A stretch of 64,000 nt of DNA from Inia geoffrensis (GCA_036417435.1 CM070902.1:140357886-140421885), one strand, 5' to 3'; positions 1 to 12,452 are shown, counted from the first letter of the stretch. The notes: generated by a model not told the origin, from the sequence alone. A program made the numbers and translations.

Positions 1-530
1 CCTTACCAATCTGTATACCTTTTATTTCCTTTGCTTGTCTTCTTGCTTTAGCTAGGATTTCTGGTACGATGTTGAAAAGGAGTGGTGAGAGGGGCATCCT
101 TGCCTTATACTGATCTTAGTGGGAAGGTTTCTAGTTTCTCACATTAAGTATGGTGTTAGCTTTTGGATTTTTCTGTAGATATTCTTTGTCAAGTTGAGGA
201 AGTTTCCTTCTATTCTTAGTTTACTGAGAGATTTTATCATGAATGGGCATTGGATTTTATCAAGTGCTTTTTTGGTATCTGTTGATAGATCATGTGATTT
301 TTCTTTTTAGCTTGTTTTATGTATGATGGAGTACATTAATTGACTTTGGAATGTTGAACCGACTCTGCATACCTGGGTTAATTCCTGCTTGGTCATGGTA
401 TATAGTTCTTTTTATAGTTGCTGGATTTGGTTTTATTCGTTGATTTTTAGAAGTTACTTGCTTGGGCTTAATTTGCAGAATTTGTCTCTCTTGTGGTAAA
501 GTGTTCCTAATATTGTTGCTAAGCTGTTTT
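1..530 (-). mobile_element. Old L1 (L1M-type) ORF2 fragment
   Basis: Read on the reverse strand, this diverged stretch matches the L1 reverse-transcriptase region. The plus strand shows the usual complement landmarks: a 'gttgaaaaggagtggtgagag' block, the 'atcatgaatgggcattggatttt' block and the 'gcatacctgggttaattcctgcttggtcatg' block. It is cut by the window start. Stops and indels are frequent, so no coding capacity remains. Subfamily is not assigned. Confidence 0.75.
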
Positions 531-1250
531 AGAATTCTTCTTCATATATATATATTTTTTGGTCTGGCTTTTAAGGGGTCACCCCTTTTTTTCCATAGCT
601 TTGAGGTCAGTGAATGATCAGAAATCTTCCTGAAACCTTTGACCGTGTAAGGCTGGTAGATCTGCGTTTGGTTTTGATGGACACATTTAAATTTGAAGTA
701 GTTTTCATCTTCTAGCTTTTACTTCTTGTTGATCTTTTTCGAGTCTGCCCTGTAACTGCTCAGGGACCCAGATAGCCATGTGTGAAATTCTTATTAAGCT
801 GGTTTATTTCCAGTATCTCCCTCTCTAATTTCTGGTTTGTTCTCTGGTCTTCTGCTCACCCTAACTTCAAATGTAATCTCACTCTAGGAGAGCTATAGGT
901 CTTTCCAGTTTTTAGCTTGGCATGCATTTTCTTCATTTTCTGTCCTGTCTTTCAAATCAAGTCATCCATCTCTGGCAGTGAAGTGGCTGGTTTCCATAAG
1001 CAGCCAGAGACCGATGGAACTACCACACCTATGGTGTCTGGGCGGGGAATTCCCAGAAAAGATTGCTACAGACTTCATTTGTTCTTACTTAGTGTTTAGC
1101 ACATTTTTGTGAATAAAATTATTGTGGATTTTGTTGTTTGCTTTTGGTCAGTTTTCAGAACACTGAAATGATTGTTATTCTTCAGTTCTATACTTGTTTT
1201 TCTGGGAAAGGATTTGTTGGACTCTTTATTTCACCATAGCTGGAAGATCT
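531..1250. other. Unassigned non-coding DNA
   Basis: There is no recognisable gene or repeat family. A 60-codon open frame at 917-1099 has no recognisable motif, splice context or homology that I can name. The stretch could be the decayed continuation of the flanking L1M. Confidence 0.4.
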
Positions 1251-1254
1251 ACCC

Positions 1255-1590
1255 CCGTATCTTGACATGTCTGATTCATTATGATTTAAGTCCCAGTTCA
1301 GATGTCACCTTGTCAGAGAAGTCTTCCCTGAATCCTGTTGCCCAGGTTATTTTTACCTCGTTTCTTAAAATTTTTCTTAAAATTTCTTAAATTTCTTAAA
1401 AATTTTCCCCATATCTTTTATTCTTTCCCCATGTTTTGTCTTTATTGTCTTTATTGTCTGTCTCCTCCTGTACAGTGTATGTTTAGTGAGGGCAGTCCCT
1501 TTTCTCTCGCTTATTGTTATATCCCTGGCTCCTAGAGAAGTGCCTTGCAAAACCAGTAGATATTTGTGTTTAATTGATAAGATACTTTCA
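1255..1590 (+). mobile_element. L2 LINE 3' end
   Basis: The order of landmarks is that of the L2 3' end on the plus strand: 'cccagttcagatgtcacc', 'agagaagtcttccctga', 'gtgagggcagtccctttt', 'tatccctggctcctagagaagtgcc', then an 'agatatttgtgtttaattga' end. It is interrupted by an AT-rich run of short (tcttaaaat)-like repeats at about 1365-1410. Confidence 0.75.
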
Positions 1591-1810
1591 GCGTAAGTAC
1601 ATTGTTTTTATAGTTTCTATTTCAATTATTTATATTTTTCATGTAAATAACATACTTTCTTAAACAGAAATTTGCTTTATACAGATAATCTTGACAATAG
1701 TCAAGTGATATTTCTTTGAAGATTATTACCAAGAGAAAAGAATATACATATAATAAATATTTTACATTAAAACTTTTCTCTGTCTTGTGAAGAAATAAAT
1801 TTTATGTTAT
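1567..1810. repeat. Diverged direct duplication, copy 1
   Basis: This AT-rich block aligns by eye with 2607-2865 at an offset of about 1040 bp. Shared landmarks in order are gtttaattgat, gatacttt, tacattgttttyatagttt, tatttttcwtgtaaayaaca, ttaaacaga and gwtatttcttt. Identity is roughly 70% with small indels. The family is not known to me. Confidence 0.55.
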
Positions 1811-2606
1811 TCTTAAATATTTTACCCAGGACAGCTGATTCTTATTATTTCTTATTGGAGAAAGAATTATTTGAATAACTTATTTGTTTTTATATCACAT
1901 GTAATTGTAGGTTTTATAATAACTTTTTCCTGATTTCTTATGTATGATTTCTTATCTATGTTTATTTTACTCTGTTTGGATTTGTTTGCCTTCTCTCATT
2001 AGAAGCTGTCTTCTTTACCTTAGTGCTTAGCCTATAGAAAGTACTTTAGCCTTTGTCTTTTAAGCAGATGTTACAAAGAAACAGTGGTATAAAGAGAACT
2101 AACATTCTTTAGTGAAATAGTGGAGGTAATATTTGAAATTTTTATTCTCTTTCTTTAGAGAGTAGAATATATTTTAAAGGGACAATTTAGAGATTTATTT
2201 TTCTGAAATCAGTAGGTTAGATTTTCCTTTTATAAATATTTAATACATTAAGGTTAAATGAGTTTACATAGCAATGGATGTATTTGTGTAGCAGTGTTCA
2301 ACTACTGGACTTAATCCCAGGGGCAGGAAGAATAAGTAATAAGGGTTTTCTTTTCACTGCAGAGACCAACCGTTTTTTTTCTTTTTATGTAAGTCTGACC
2401 TGCCTTGACCCCATTTATAGAGTAGCTGCCATAAATTTGGTCCTTGATTAATGTTTTATTAGTGTAAATAACATGTAGACCTTTACAGACTGAGAGAGAC
2501 TACAGCATAGGGTTTATCAGATTTGATGGATATCATTAGCAAATCAATTAACTTAGGTCAGACATAAGTAATTGTTGTCTGGTAGAAATGTTTCTCTTAA
2601 CTTACC
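1811..2606. other. Unassigned AT-rich intron/intergenic DNA
   Basis: No exon, RNA gene or named repeat could be supported. The stretch lies between the two copies of the direct duplication. Confidence 0.4.
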
Positions 2607-2865
2607 TGTTTAATTGATTAGATACTTCCTCTGTAAATACATTGTTTTGATAGTTTTGAGATGAATTATTTGTATTTTTCTTGTAAACAACATTCCATTT
2701 TAAACAGATTTTTTATAGAGATAAAATAACCAGTAATCACTGACAAAATCAAGTTATGTTTCTTTGGCAATTTTTAGCAAGACAAAGTAAAATATATAAA
2801 CATTAATAAAAGATATAAGTTTAAAAAATTAAATTTCCACATTTTGTGAGTAGTAACATTGTTAT
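2607..2865. repeat. Diverged direct duplication, copy 2
   Basis: This is the partner of 1567-1810, in the same orientation and landmark order. The flanks of the two copies do not look alike, so the duplicated unit appears to be about 245 bp. It may be a local segmental duplication or two members of an old interspersed repeat. Confidence 0.55.
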
Positions 2866-4030
2866 TTCTGGATCATAATTTTTGTTTATGGATATTTTGT
2901 GATATATTGAATCATCATCATCAATTGACTTTTCAAATGTGCAAATAATCTAAAACTGTTATTTGTTCTGAAAGACACAGGTTTCTTTAAACAGTTTTAA
3001 ATTCTTTAAAGAATATTAAAGCATTCTTTTAGAATGTTCTGTGATGCTGTGGCACCACATTAATTGGGAATAGGAAAATCTGTTCTAAATTCAGGCGTGG
3101 TAGGTAACATTATTATGTATATAGGGCTTCAGTTGATTTATTTGTGTACTCGATTTCATTTTATGTTAGTTGCTTTTTCTTTCACCTTAAGATATATTTA
3201 ATTGAAAAATGAATTTAATTAATTCCAGTAGAACTGTTGCTTATATATTTAAATTAAAGTCTTTATCAGTGAACCTTAAAAGTCTTTTCTCCTTTGGATA
3301 AAGGGGTTTAGATTTCATATTTTGCCTTTCTTGTTATTCCTATTATCGCTTAATGGTTTTATTGATCTCTCTTCTAAAAATTTTAGTATCTCAATATGGG
3401 TATTAATTTTGCCAGCAGAAATAGATCCAGCTGCTAGGTAGCCTTCTTTCTTCCTGTCAGCCTGCCTGCCATCCATCCAACAAATATTTTTTCGAGTATT
3501 TTAAGCCCCTGATGTTGTTCTCGGCAGTTTTGATCAAGGTAGCTGCTCTGTGAGCATTACTAAGTCTTATAACTTCACTTGTTTGACTTGTGTTAGAAGG
3601 AACAATGTAATGGATAAATATTGATCATCTTGCACATTTTATATATTTAAGTGGTCCTGTTTTTGTTTTTATACTCTGAGATTCTGAAAAATCAGTGCAG
3701 ATACCCTATAAATAAAATTTTTATATCTTAAAATGTCAAGGGATCCTGTCTTTGTTAAGCAAATTTTTAATTTGTCTCCTCATTTATAAAGTTGAAAAGA
3801 GACATGATTCCATTGGCCAATCAAAGCTTTAAAATTTTTGATGGTAAAAATCAGGAAAGTAGTAGATTGTGGAACCTAGTTTAAAGGAATAATATCTGTT
3901 AAAAATTTTAAGATATAAATTCTCATTTTGAATTATAATATTTTAAATAGATAAGTGATTATAAAGTGACCTATATTTAAAGTATTGGGTTTTGTTTATT
4001 AAAAATACATTTTGAGAACTTCTATATCCT
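2866..4030. other. Unassigned AT-rich DNA
   Basis: No open frame with coding character is present. A short stretch around 3460-3530 (ccatccaacaaatattt... then a decayed tail) resembles an L2 or MIR 3' core, but too weakly to call. Confidence 0.35.
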
Positions 4031-4047
4031 CCTAGAATTTTACTCTT

Positions 4048-4247
4048 TTTTTTTTTTGTGATACGTGGCCCTCTCACCGTTGTGGCCTCTCCCGTTGCAG
4101 AGCACAGGCTCCGGACGCGCAGGCTCAGCGGCCATGGCTCACGGGCCCAGCCGCTCCGCGGCATGTGGGATCCTCCCGGACCGGGGAGCGAACCCGTGTC
4201 CCCTGCATCGGCAGGCAGACTCTCAACCACTGCGCCACCAGGGAAGC
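4048..4247 (-). mobile_element. CHR-type SINE
   Basis: The plus strand shows a poly-T tail, then the reverse complement of the CHR body, ending in ccaccagggaagccc, the complement of the SINE head. Reading the minus strand, a tRNA-like A box (TGGCGCAGTGG) and a B-box-like GGTTCGCTCCC are present. Flanks carry an imperfect TSD, cctagaattttactctt (4031-4047) and cctaggactttactctt (4248-4264), which fixes the ends. Confidence 0.93.
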
Positions 4248-4264
4248 CCTAGGACTTTACTCTT

Positions 4265-5639
4265 AAATTTCTTCCTAGAACTCTTTCCTTTTCGCCAGAC
4301 TTGAAAAGCACAGAAAGGGCAGTTTATCCCATATACTGTTGGACACATTGCTTAATTATCCCCTGGGGATGGTCAGTATCTGCTTATTACAGCAATAATT
4401 CAGACTTGTATACAAATATGTAAATAGCCTCATAAAAGACATAATGTTTCTAGTACTAATACACTTGTCTGTCTCTTCAGAATTCAAGTGCTTAGATTGC
4501 AGTTGTGCTTTCTGAACATTTATTTAGTAGCTCCAGCATTTTCTTTCACTCCAAGAGTCATAGATTCCTAAAAAATACCTATTGAATAAGTTAGTAGAAG
4601 ACTGAATGGAAGGGAAGGCAAAGAGGGAGAAGGGAGGGAGAGAGGGCAAAAACACATTTCATTTTATTCTGACCCACTTGGCTATTAACTGGGTTATATT
4701 TTGGTAAAAGACCAAGGTATTTGTTTCACTTATGTAAACAGTGTAGCTAAGATACATTACTATCTGAGCCAACCAAAGATATAGTCTAAATCAAAGTAAT
4801 CTCTTGGAAACTCGGGAGTGTTTCTTAAAGAGTCATATGCTTTCCAGTTAAATTTTAAAATTATATGTGTAGTAAGATTCCAATTAAATATTATGAACAG
4901 TTATTTGGGTATGATCTTATTTTTGGGGTAGAGTAAGAGGTGATTGTTTCGAAGATTTGTTGAGAGGAGGCTTTCATCTCCATTTACTCTAGATTGAATT
5001 GATGTAGAAATTTGTGTGGAGTGTTTAGAAAGAGGTATGTGCTGTTCTTTCCTCTTGAAGATTAAGTTATTTAAATTACTGTTTATTATTTTTGAAAGTT
5101 TAATGGCTTATTAAAGAGGACTAGAATTTTCTCCCCTTAATTAGGATACACACATTTTTCTTATTTCATTTCTTCATGTGTTTTGGTTTAAAACAGTCAT
5201 ATGGTCAAATTATTTTTCACTTTTAATTTTTCAGCTTGATCTCAGTTTTCTGTGGTTACTTTTTAGGCTTGTTTTGTTGTGATCAATGTAAAATAATGGT
5301 GGTGCATTTAAATTATGTTTTTCACTCCCTAAAAATGCTAAATTGCACTAGGTTTAAGGGCTTTATGTGTTTGGCATTGCAGTTGACCATTCTCAGCAAG
5401 GATAAGTATATAATTTTCAGAAAATGTGGTGTGGATTCAGAATGCCTGTAGAATATGCTTGTGTTTGTATAGAAGTTTCATAACCTTATGCATCATTAAA
5501 AACTACAAGGGTTTATATATAAATGGAATCATTTACTATATTAAGTGAAAATGAGTATAGAAGAAGAGAGGCAAATGAGGGGTGGGAGAAAAAGGAAAGA
5601 TAGCTAAACTTTGAGAAGAATTAATTAAATGAAAATAAG
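4265..5639. other. Unassigned AT-rich DNA
   Basis: No gene or named repeat was recognised. There is a short purine-rich tract at 4605-4650. The open frame at 5236-5451 (71 codons) shows no known motif and lacks plausible splice sites that would make it an exon. Confidence 0.4.
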
Positions 5640-5880
5640 GCAGTTCACTTCATTCATTTAGAAAATATTTATGAATGCCTGCTATATGCTGTTCTGGGGG
5701 TTCAGCAGTGGATACAGTAGACATTCCCACCCTCTTATAGTGTATTTTAATTGGCGTAGATAGACGATAAAGGAATTAAAAACTTCATATTAGGTCAGAA
5801 AGTGATAAGTGCAATGAGAAGGTTAAAACATTCAAATTAAAGAGAATAGGTACAGTGAGGGGCAGGGGATGTTGCAATTT
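5640..5880 (-). mobile_element. L2 LINE, first half (split by L1)
   Basis: This is the reverse complement of the L2 3' end. It has the 'tgcctgctatatgctgttctggg' core, a 'gtggatacagtagacattcccaccctcttatag' stretch and a 'gtgataagtgcaatgagaagg' block, reaching 'ggatgttgcaatttt' at 5867-5881. The next consensus segment resumes at 12,453, so the element was split by the L1 insertion. Confidence 0.7.
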
Positions 5881-6075
5881 TTTTTTCTTTTAGTTTTCAA
5901 ATTTTATTTTTATTTAAAATTTTTGTCCTAAAAGTTTCCTATTAAGTTTTTTAAACAACATTTAACTTAGTAAGTGAAAAGTCTTCTTTTTTCCCTATAC
6001 TATAGTTGGTTATTATATATTCTTGCAGAACTTCTTCCACGTTAGGATTTTTCTTTTGTTTTCCTTTGTGTTTCT
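5881..6075 (-). other. Candidate L1 3'-transduced segment
   Basis: This ~195-bp non-L1 segment lies between the L1 3' end at about 6076 and the insertion TSD. On the minus strand it runs from an A-rich stretch at the L1 end, through non-repetitive sequence, to two AATAAA hexamers (complement TTTATT at 5903-5908 and 5909-5914). A poly-A tract follows at 5878-5886, next to the TSD. That is the layout expected when L1 transcription reads through its own poly(A) signal and uses a downstream one. Confidence 0.6.
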
Positions 6076-6559
6076 TTTTTAACATCTTTATTGGAGTATA
6101 ATTGCTTTACAATAATGTGTTTCTGCTTTATAACAAGGTGAATCTGCTATATGTATACATATATCCCCATATCCCCTCCCTCTTGTGTCTCCCTCCCACC
6201 CATCTAGGTGGTCACAAAGCACCGAGCTGATCTCCCTGTGCTACACTGCTCCTTCCCACTAGCTGTCTGCTTTACATTTGATAGTGTATATATGTCCATG
6301 CTGCTCTCTCACTTCATCCCAGCTTACCCTTCCCTCTCCCCATGTCCTCAAGTCCATTCTCTATGTCTGCATCTCTATTCCTGTCATGCACCTAGGTTTT
6401 TCAGAACCATTTTATTTTTTTTTAAGATTCCATATATATGTGTTAGCATATGGTATTTGTTTTTCTCTTTCTGACTTCACTCTGTATTACAGACTCTAGG
6501 TCCATCCACCTCACTACAAATAACTCAATTTTGTTTCTTTTTGCAGCTGAGTAATATTC

Positions 6560-9500
6560 CATTGTATATATGTGCTACATCTTCTTTATCCATTCATCCA
6601 ATGATGGACACTTAGGTTGCTTCCATGTCCTGGCTATTGTAAAGATCTGCAGTGAACATTGTGGTACATAACTCTTTTTGAATTATGGTTTTCTCAGGGT
6701 ATATACCCAGTAGTGGGGTTGCTGGGTTGTACGGTAGTACTGTTTTTAGTTTTTTAAGGAACCTCCATATTGTTCTCCATAGTGGCTGTATCAATTTACA
6801 TTCCCACCAACAGTGCAAGAGGGTTCCCTTTTCTCCACACCCTCTCCAGCATTTATTGTTTGTAGATTTTTTGATGATGGCCATTCTGACCGGTGTGAAA
6901 GGATACCTCATTGTAGTTTTGATTTGCATTTCTCTAATGATTAATGATGTTGAGCATCTTTTCATGTGTTTGTTGGCAATCTGTATATGTTCTTTGGAGA
7001 AATGTCTTTTTACGTCTTCTGCCCATTTTTGGATTGGGTTGTTTGTTTTTGTGGTATTGAGTTGCATGAGCTGCTTGTATATTTTGGAGATTATTCCTGT
7101 GTCATTTGCTTCATTTGCAAATATTTTCTCCCATACTGAGGGTTATCTTTTCATCTTGTTTATGGTTTCCTTGGCTGTGCAAAAGCTTTTAAGTTTCATT
7201 CAGTCCCATTTGTTTATTTTTGTGTTTATTTCCATTTCTCTAGCAGGTGGGTCAAAAAGGATCTTACTGTGATCTATGTCATAGAGTGTTCTTCTTATGT
7301 TTTCCTCTAAGAGTTTTATAGTGTCTGGCCTTACATTTAGGTCTTTAATCCATTTTGAGTTCAGTTTTGGCTATGGTGTTAGGGAGTGTTCTAATTTTAT
7401 TCTTTTACATGTAGCTGTCCAGTTTTACCAGCAACACTTATTGAAGAGGCTGTCCTTTCTCCACTGTACATTCTTGCCTCCTTTATCAAAGATAAGTGAC
7501 CGTATGTGCATGGGTTTATCTCAGGGCTTTCTATCCTGTTCCATTGATCTATGTTTCTGTTTTTGTGCCAGTACCATACTGTCTTGATTATTGTAGCTTT
7601 GTAGTGTAGTTTGAAGTCAGGGAGCCTGATTCCTCCAGCCCCAGTTTTCTTTCTCAAGATTGCTCTGGCTATTCGGGGTCTTTTGTGTTTCCATACAAAT
7701 TGTGAAATGTTTTGTTCTAGTTGTGTGAAAAATGCTACTGGTAGTTTGATAGGGATTGCACTGAATCTGTAGATTGCTTTGGGTATTTTAGTCATTTTCA
7801 CAACGTTGATTCTTCCAGTCCAAGAACATGGTTTATCTCTCCATCTGTTTGAATCATCTTTAATTTCTTTCATCTGTGTCTTATACTTTTCTGCATACAG
7901 GTCTTTTGTCTCCCTAGGTAGGTTTATTACTAGGTATTTTATTCTTTTTGTTGCAGTGGTAAATGGGAGTGTTTCCTTAATTTCTCTTTCAGATTTTTCA
8001 TCATTGGTGTATAGGAATGCAAGAGATTTCTGTGCATTAATTTCGTATCCTGCTACTTTACCAAATTCATTGATTGATTAGCTATAGTAGTTTTTTGTTA
8101 GCATCTTTAGGATTCTCTGTGTATAGTATCATGTTAACTGCAAACAGTAGCAGTTTTACTCCTTCTTTTACGACATGGATTCTTTTTATGTCTTTTTCTT
8201 CTCTGATTGCTGTGGCTAAAACTTTCAGAACTATGTTGGAGAATAGTGGTGAGGGTGGGCAACCTTGTCTTGTTCCTTATCTTACTGGAAATGGTTTCAG
8301 TTTTTCACCATTGAGAACCATATTGGCTGTGGGTTTGTCATATATGGCCTTTATTATGTTGAAGTAAGTTCCCTCTATGTGGGTTATTTTTAATCATAAA
8401 TGGCATTGAATTTTGTCAAAAGATTTTCTGCTTCTATTGAGATGATCATATGGTTTTTCTCCTTCAGTTTGTTTATATGGTTTATCACATTGATTGATTT
8501 TCGTATATTGAGGAACCCTTGAATTCCTGGGATAAACCCCACTTGATCATGCTGTATGATCCTTTTAATGTTCTGTTGGATTTTGTTTGCTAGTATCTTG
8601 TTGAGGATTTTTGCATCTATGTTCGTCAGTGATATTGGCCTGTATTTTCTTTTTTTCTGACATCCTTGTCTGGTTTTGGTATCAGGATCATGGTGGCCTC
8701 ATAGAATGAGTTTGGGAGTGTTCCTCCCTCTGCTGTGCTTTGGAAGAGTTTGAGAAGGATAGGTGTTAGCTCTTCTCTAAATGTTTGATAGAGTTCGCCT
8801 GTGAATCCATCTGGTGGGCTTTTGTTTGTTGGATGATTTTTAATCACAGTTTCAATTTCAGTGCTTGTGATTGGTCTGTTTATATTTTCTATTTCTTCCT
8901 CGTTCAGTCTCAGAAGGTTGTGCTTTTCTAAGGATTTGTCCATTTCTTCCAGATTGTCCATTTTATTGGCATATAGTTGCTTGTAGTAATCTCTCATGAA
9001 CCTTTGTATTTCTGCTGTGTCTGTTGCTATTTCTCCTTTTTCATTTTTAATTCTATTGATTCGAGTCTTCTCCCTGTGTTTCTTGATAAGTCTTGCTGAT
9101 GGTTTTCTTTTTTTTTTCAATATCTTTATTGGAGTATAATTGCTTTACAATGCTTTGTTAGTTTCTGCTTTATAACGAAGTGAATTAGCTATACATATAT
9201 GTATATCCCCATATCTCCTCCCTCTTGCTTCTCCCTCCTACTCTCCATATCCCTCCCCTCTAGTTGGTCACAAAATACCGAGCTGACATTCCTGTGCTAT
9301 GTGGCTGCTTTCCAGTAGCTATTTATTTGACCTTTGGTAGTGTATATATGTGCATGCCACTCTCTTACTTCATCCCAGCTTACGTGTACCCCTCCTTGTG
9401 TCCTCACGTCCATTCTCTATGTCTGCATCTTTATTCCTGTCCTGCCCCTAAGTTCTTCAGATCCATTTTTTTTTTTCGATTCCATATACATGTGTTAGCA

Positions 9501-10840
9501 CATGGAATTTGTTTTTCTCTTTCTGACTTACTTCACTCTGTGTGACAGACTCTAGGTCCATCCACCTCACTACAAATAACTCAGTATCGTTTCTTTTTAT
9601 GGCTCAGTAATATCCCATTGTATATATGTGCCACATCTTCTTTATCCATTCATTTGTTGATGGGCACCTAGGTTGCTTCCATGTCCTGGCGATTGTAAAT
9701 AGTGCTGCAGTGATGGCTGGTGGTTTGTCAATTTTGTTTATGTTCTCAGAGAACCAACTTTTAGTTTTATTGATCTTTGCTGTCATTTCTTTCATTTCTT
9801 TTTCATTTATTTCTGATCTGATATTTCTGATTTCTTTCCTTCTGCTATCTTCGAATTTTTTTGTTCTTCTTTCTCTAGTTGCTTCAGGTGTAAGGTTAGG
9901 TTGTTTATTTGAGATGTTTCTTGTTTCTTGAAGTAGGCTTTTATTGCTATAAACTTCCGTCTTAGAACTGCTTTTGCTGCATCCCATAGGTTTTGGGCCG
10001 TCGTGTTTTTATTGTCATTTGTTTCTAGGTATTTTTTGATTTCCTCTGATTTCTTTAATGATCTCTTGGTTGTTTTGTAGTGTATTGTTACCCTCCATGT
10101 GTTTGTATTTTTTACAGATGTTTTCCTATAATTGCTATCTAGTCTCATAGCATTGTGGTTGGAAAATATGCTTGATATGATATCAATTTTCTTAAATTTA
10201 CGAAGCCTTGATTTGTGACCCAAGATATGGTCTCTCCAGGAGAATCTTCCAGGAGCACTGAGAAGAAAGTATATTCTGTTGCTTTTGGATAGAATGTCTT
10301 ATAAATATCAATTAAGTCCATCTTGTTTAATGCATAATTTAAAGCTTCTCTCTCCTTATTTATTTTCATTTTGGATGATCTGTCCATTGTTGACAGTGGG
10401 GTGTTAAAAGTCCCCTCCTATGATTGTGTTACTGTCGATTTCCCTTTTTATGGCTGTTAGCATTTGCCTTATGTATTGAGGTGCTCCTTTGTTGGGTGCA
10501 AAATATGTACAATTGTTATATCTTCTTCCTGGATTGGTCCCTTGATCATTATGTAGTGTCCTTCTTTGTCTCTTGTGATAGTCTTTATTTTAAAGTCTAT
10601 TTTGTCTTATGAGAATTGCTACTCCAGCTTTCTTTTGATTTCCATTTGCATGGAATATCTTTTTCCACCCCCTCACTTTCAGTCTGTATGTGTCCCTAGG
10701 TCTGAAGTGGGTCTCTTGTAGGCCGCGTATATACGGGTCTTGTTTTTGTATTCATTCAGCCAGTCTGTGTGTTTTGGTTGGAGCATTTAAACCATTTACA
10801 TTTAAGGTAATTATCGATATGTATGTTCCTATTACCATTT
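6560..10840 (-). pseudogene. L1 element A ORF2 (endonuclease/reverse transcriptase), decayed
   Basis: ORF2 encodes the L1 endonuclease and reverse transcriptase that nick the target and prime cDNA synthesis. Here only pieces stay open: 10,145-10,387, 9807-10,223, 8626-9120, 7397-7873 and 6612-7067 on the minus strand. The N-terminal endonuclease start (about 10,840) can be placed from the conserved 5' end of ORF2. The C-terminal cysteine-rich region survives as short motifs (for example CWRGCGEKG and CWWECKL in 6612-7067). A foreign L1 3' end interrupts the gene between the endonuclease and RT regions. It cannot make a working protein. Confidence 0.88.
9106..9715 (-). mobile_element. 5'-truncated L1 nested inside L1 element A
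   Basis: A second L1 3' end (poly-T, then tatctttattggagtataat) begins at about 9106 in the middle of element A's ORF2. It runs about 610 bp to 'gtaaatagtgctgcag', after which element A resumes. The bracketing TSD is gctgatggttt (about 9095-9105) and gctggtggttt (9716-9726). The fusion happens to leave an open frame at 9604-9987 joining element A endonuclease-region sequence to the C terminus of the nested ORF2. I take that as chance. Confidence 0.88.
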
Positions 10841-10897
10841 TCTTAATTGATTTGGGTTTGTTATTGTAGGTCTTTTCCTCTTCTTATGTTTCCTGAC

Positions 10898-11790
10898 TTA
10901 GAGAAGTTCCTTTAGCATTTGTTGTAAAGCTGGTTTGGTGGCGCAGAATTCTCTTGGCTTATGCTTGTCTGTAAAGGTTTTAATTTCTCTGTCAAATCTG
11001 TATGAGATCCTTGCTGGGTCGAGTAAACTTAGTTGTAGGTTTTTCCCTCTTATTACTTTAAATATGTCCTGCCACACCCTTCTGACTTGCAAAGTTTTTG
11101 CTGAAAGACCAGCTGTTAACCTTATGGGGATTCCCTTGTATGTTATTTGTTGTATTTCCCTTGCCAATTATATTTTTTCTTTGTATTTAATTTTTGATAG
11201 TTTGATTAGTGTGTATCTTGGCGTGTTTCTCCTTGGATTTATCCTGTATGGGACTCTCTGCGCTTCCTGGACTTGATTGACTATTTCCGTTCCCATATTA
11301 GGAAGTTTTTAGCTTCAAATATCTCTTCAAATATTTTCTCAGTCCCTTTCTTTTTCTCTTTTTCTTCCAGGACCCCTATAGTTCGAATGTTGGTATGTTT
11401 AATGTTGTCCCAGAGGTCTCTAATAAGACTGTCTCAATTCTTTTCATTCTTTTTTCTTTATTCTGCTCTGCAGCAGTTATTTCCACTATTTTATCTTCTA
11501 CATCACTTATCCGTTCTTCTGCCTCAGTTATTCTGCTAGTGATTCCTTGTAGAGAATTTTTAATTTCATTTATTGTGTTGTTCATCATTGTTTGTTTGCT
11601 ATTTAGTTCTTCTAGGTCCTTTTTAAATGTTTCTTGTATTTCCTCCATTGTATTTCCAAGATTTTGGATCATCTTTACTATCATTGCTCTGAATTGTTTT
11701 TCAGGTAGACTGCCTATTTCCTCTTGTTTGGTCTGGTGGGTTGTTATCTTGCTCTTTCATCTGCTGTGTGTTTCTCTGTCTTCTCATTTT
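10898..11790 (-). pseudogene. L1 element A ORF1 (RNA-binding protein), decayed
   Basis: ORF1p is the RNA-binding trimeric chaperone of L1. The coiled-coil part is open at 11,376-11,684 (ITEAEERISDVEDKIVEI, EQNKEKRMKR). The C-terminal domain is open at 10,898-11,167 (PARISYRFDREIKTFTDK, TKPALQQMLKELL). The two pieces are in different frames, so the gene is frameshifted and inactive. An antisense open frame at 11,395-11,796 is only the complement of this gene. Confidence 0.85.
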
Positions 11791-12452
11791 GCTTAACTTA
11801 GTGTGTTTGGGGTCTCCGTTTCACAGGCTGCAGGTTTGTAGTTTCCGTTGTTTTTGGTGTCTGCCCCTATTGGGTAAGGTTGGTTCAGTGGGTTGTGTTG
11901 GCTTCTTGGTAGAGGGTACTAATGCCTGTGTTCTGGTGGATGATGCTGGATCTTGTCTTTCTGGTGGGCAGGACCATGTGCAGTGGTGTGTTTTGGGGTG
12001 TCTGTGAACTTAGTATGATTTTAGGCAGCCTCTCTGCTAATGGGTGGGGTTGTGTTGCTGTCTTGATAGTTGTTTGGCTTGGCGTGTCCAGCACTGGAGC
12101 TTACTGGTTGTTGAGTAGAGCTGGGTCTTAGCGTTGAGACAGAGATCTCTGGGAGAGCCTTTGCCATTTGATATTACGTGGGGCCGCGAGGTCTCTCGTG
12201 GTCCAGTGTCCTGAACTCAGCTCTCCCACCTCAGAGGCTCAGGTGTGACACCCAGCCAGAGCACCATGACTTCGTCAGCCACACGGCTTTGTTTTAACCC
12301 TGCAATACCAGTCGTGTAGATCACTGAATTCAAGCTCTTTCAGGTGTAAAGGGGGTTACCTGGTGCTGCTCTGGCCCTCCGTCCCTCCGTGGGCCCCAGA
12401 TTCTGGCCGTGGTGCGTGAGCTTCTTTCCTCGTCCGCTGCTCTTCCGGGTGT

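Larger units (their letters stand above)
6076..12452 (-). mobile_element. Nearly full-length L1 (element A), host of nested L1
   Basis: The 3'UTR is at about 6076-6540, ORF2 at about 6540-10,840 (interrupted at 9106-9715), ORF1 at about 10,900-11,790, and part of the 5'UTR up to 12,452. The element is 5'-truncated inside its 5'UTR compared with the L1 ending at 60,055. Both ORFs are broken by several frameshifts. In the reverse-transcriptase box the expected FADDM reads FAVNM (about 8131-8144), so catalytic aspartates are substituted. The flanking duplication is ggatgttgcaatttt (5867-5881) and ggatattgcagtttt (12,453-12,467), 13 of 15 matching. It lies outside the 195-bp extra segment, so L1 plus segment inserted together. 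Confidence 0.9.
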
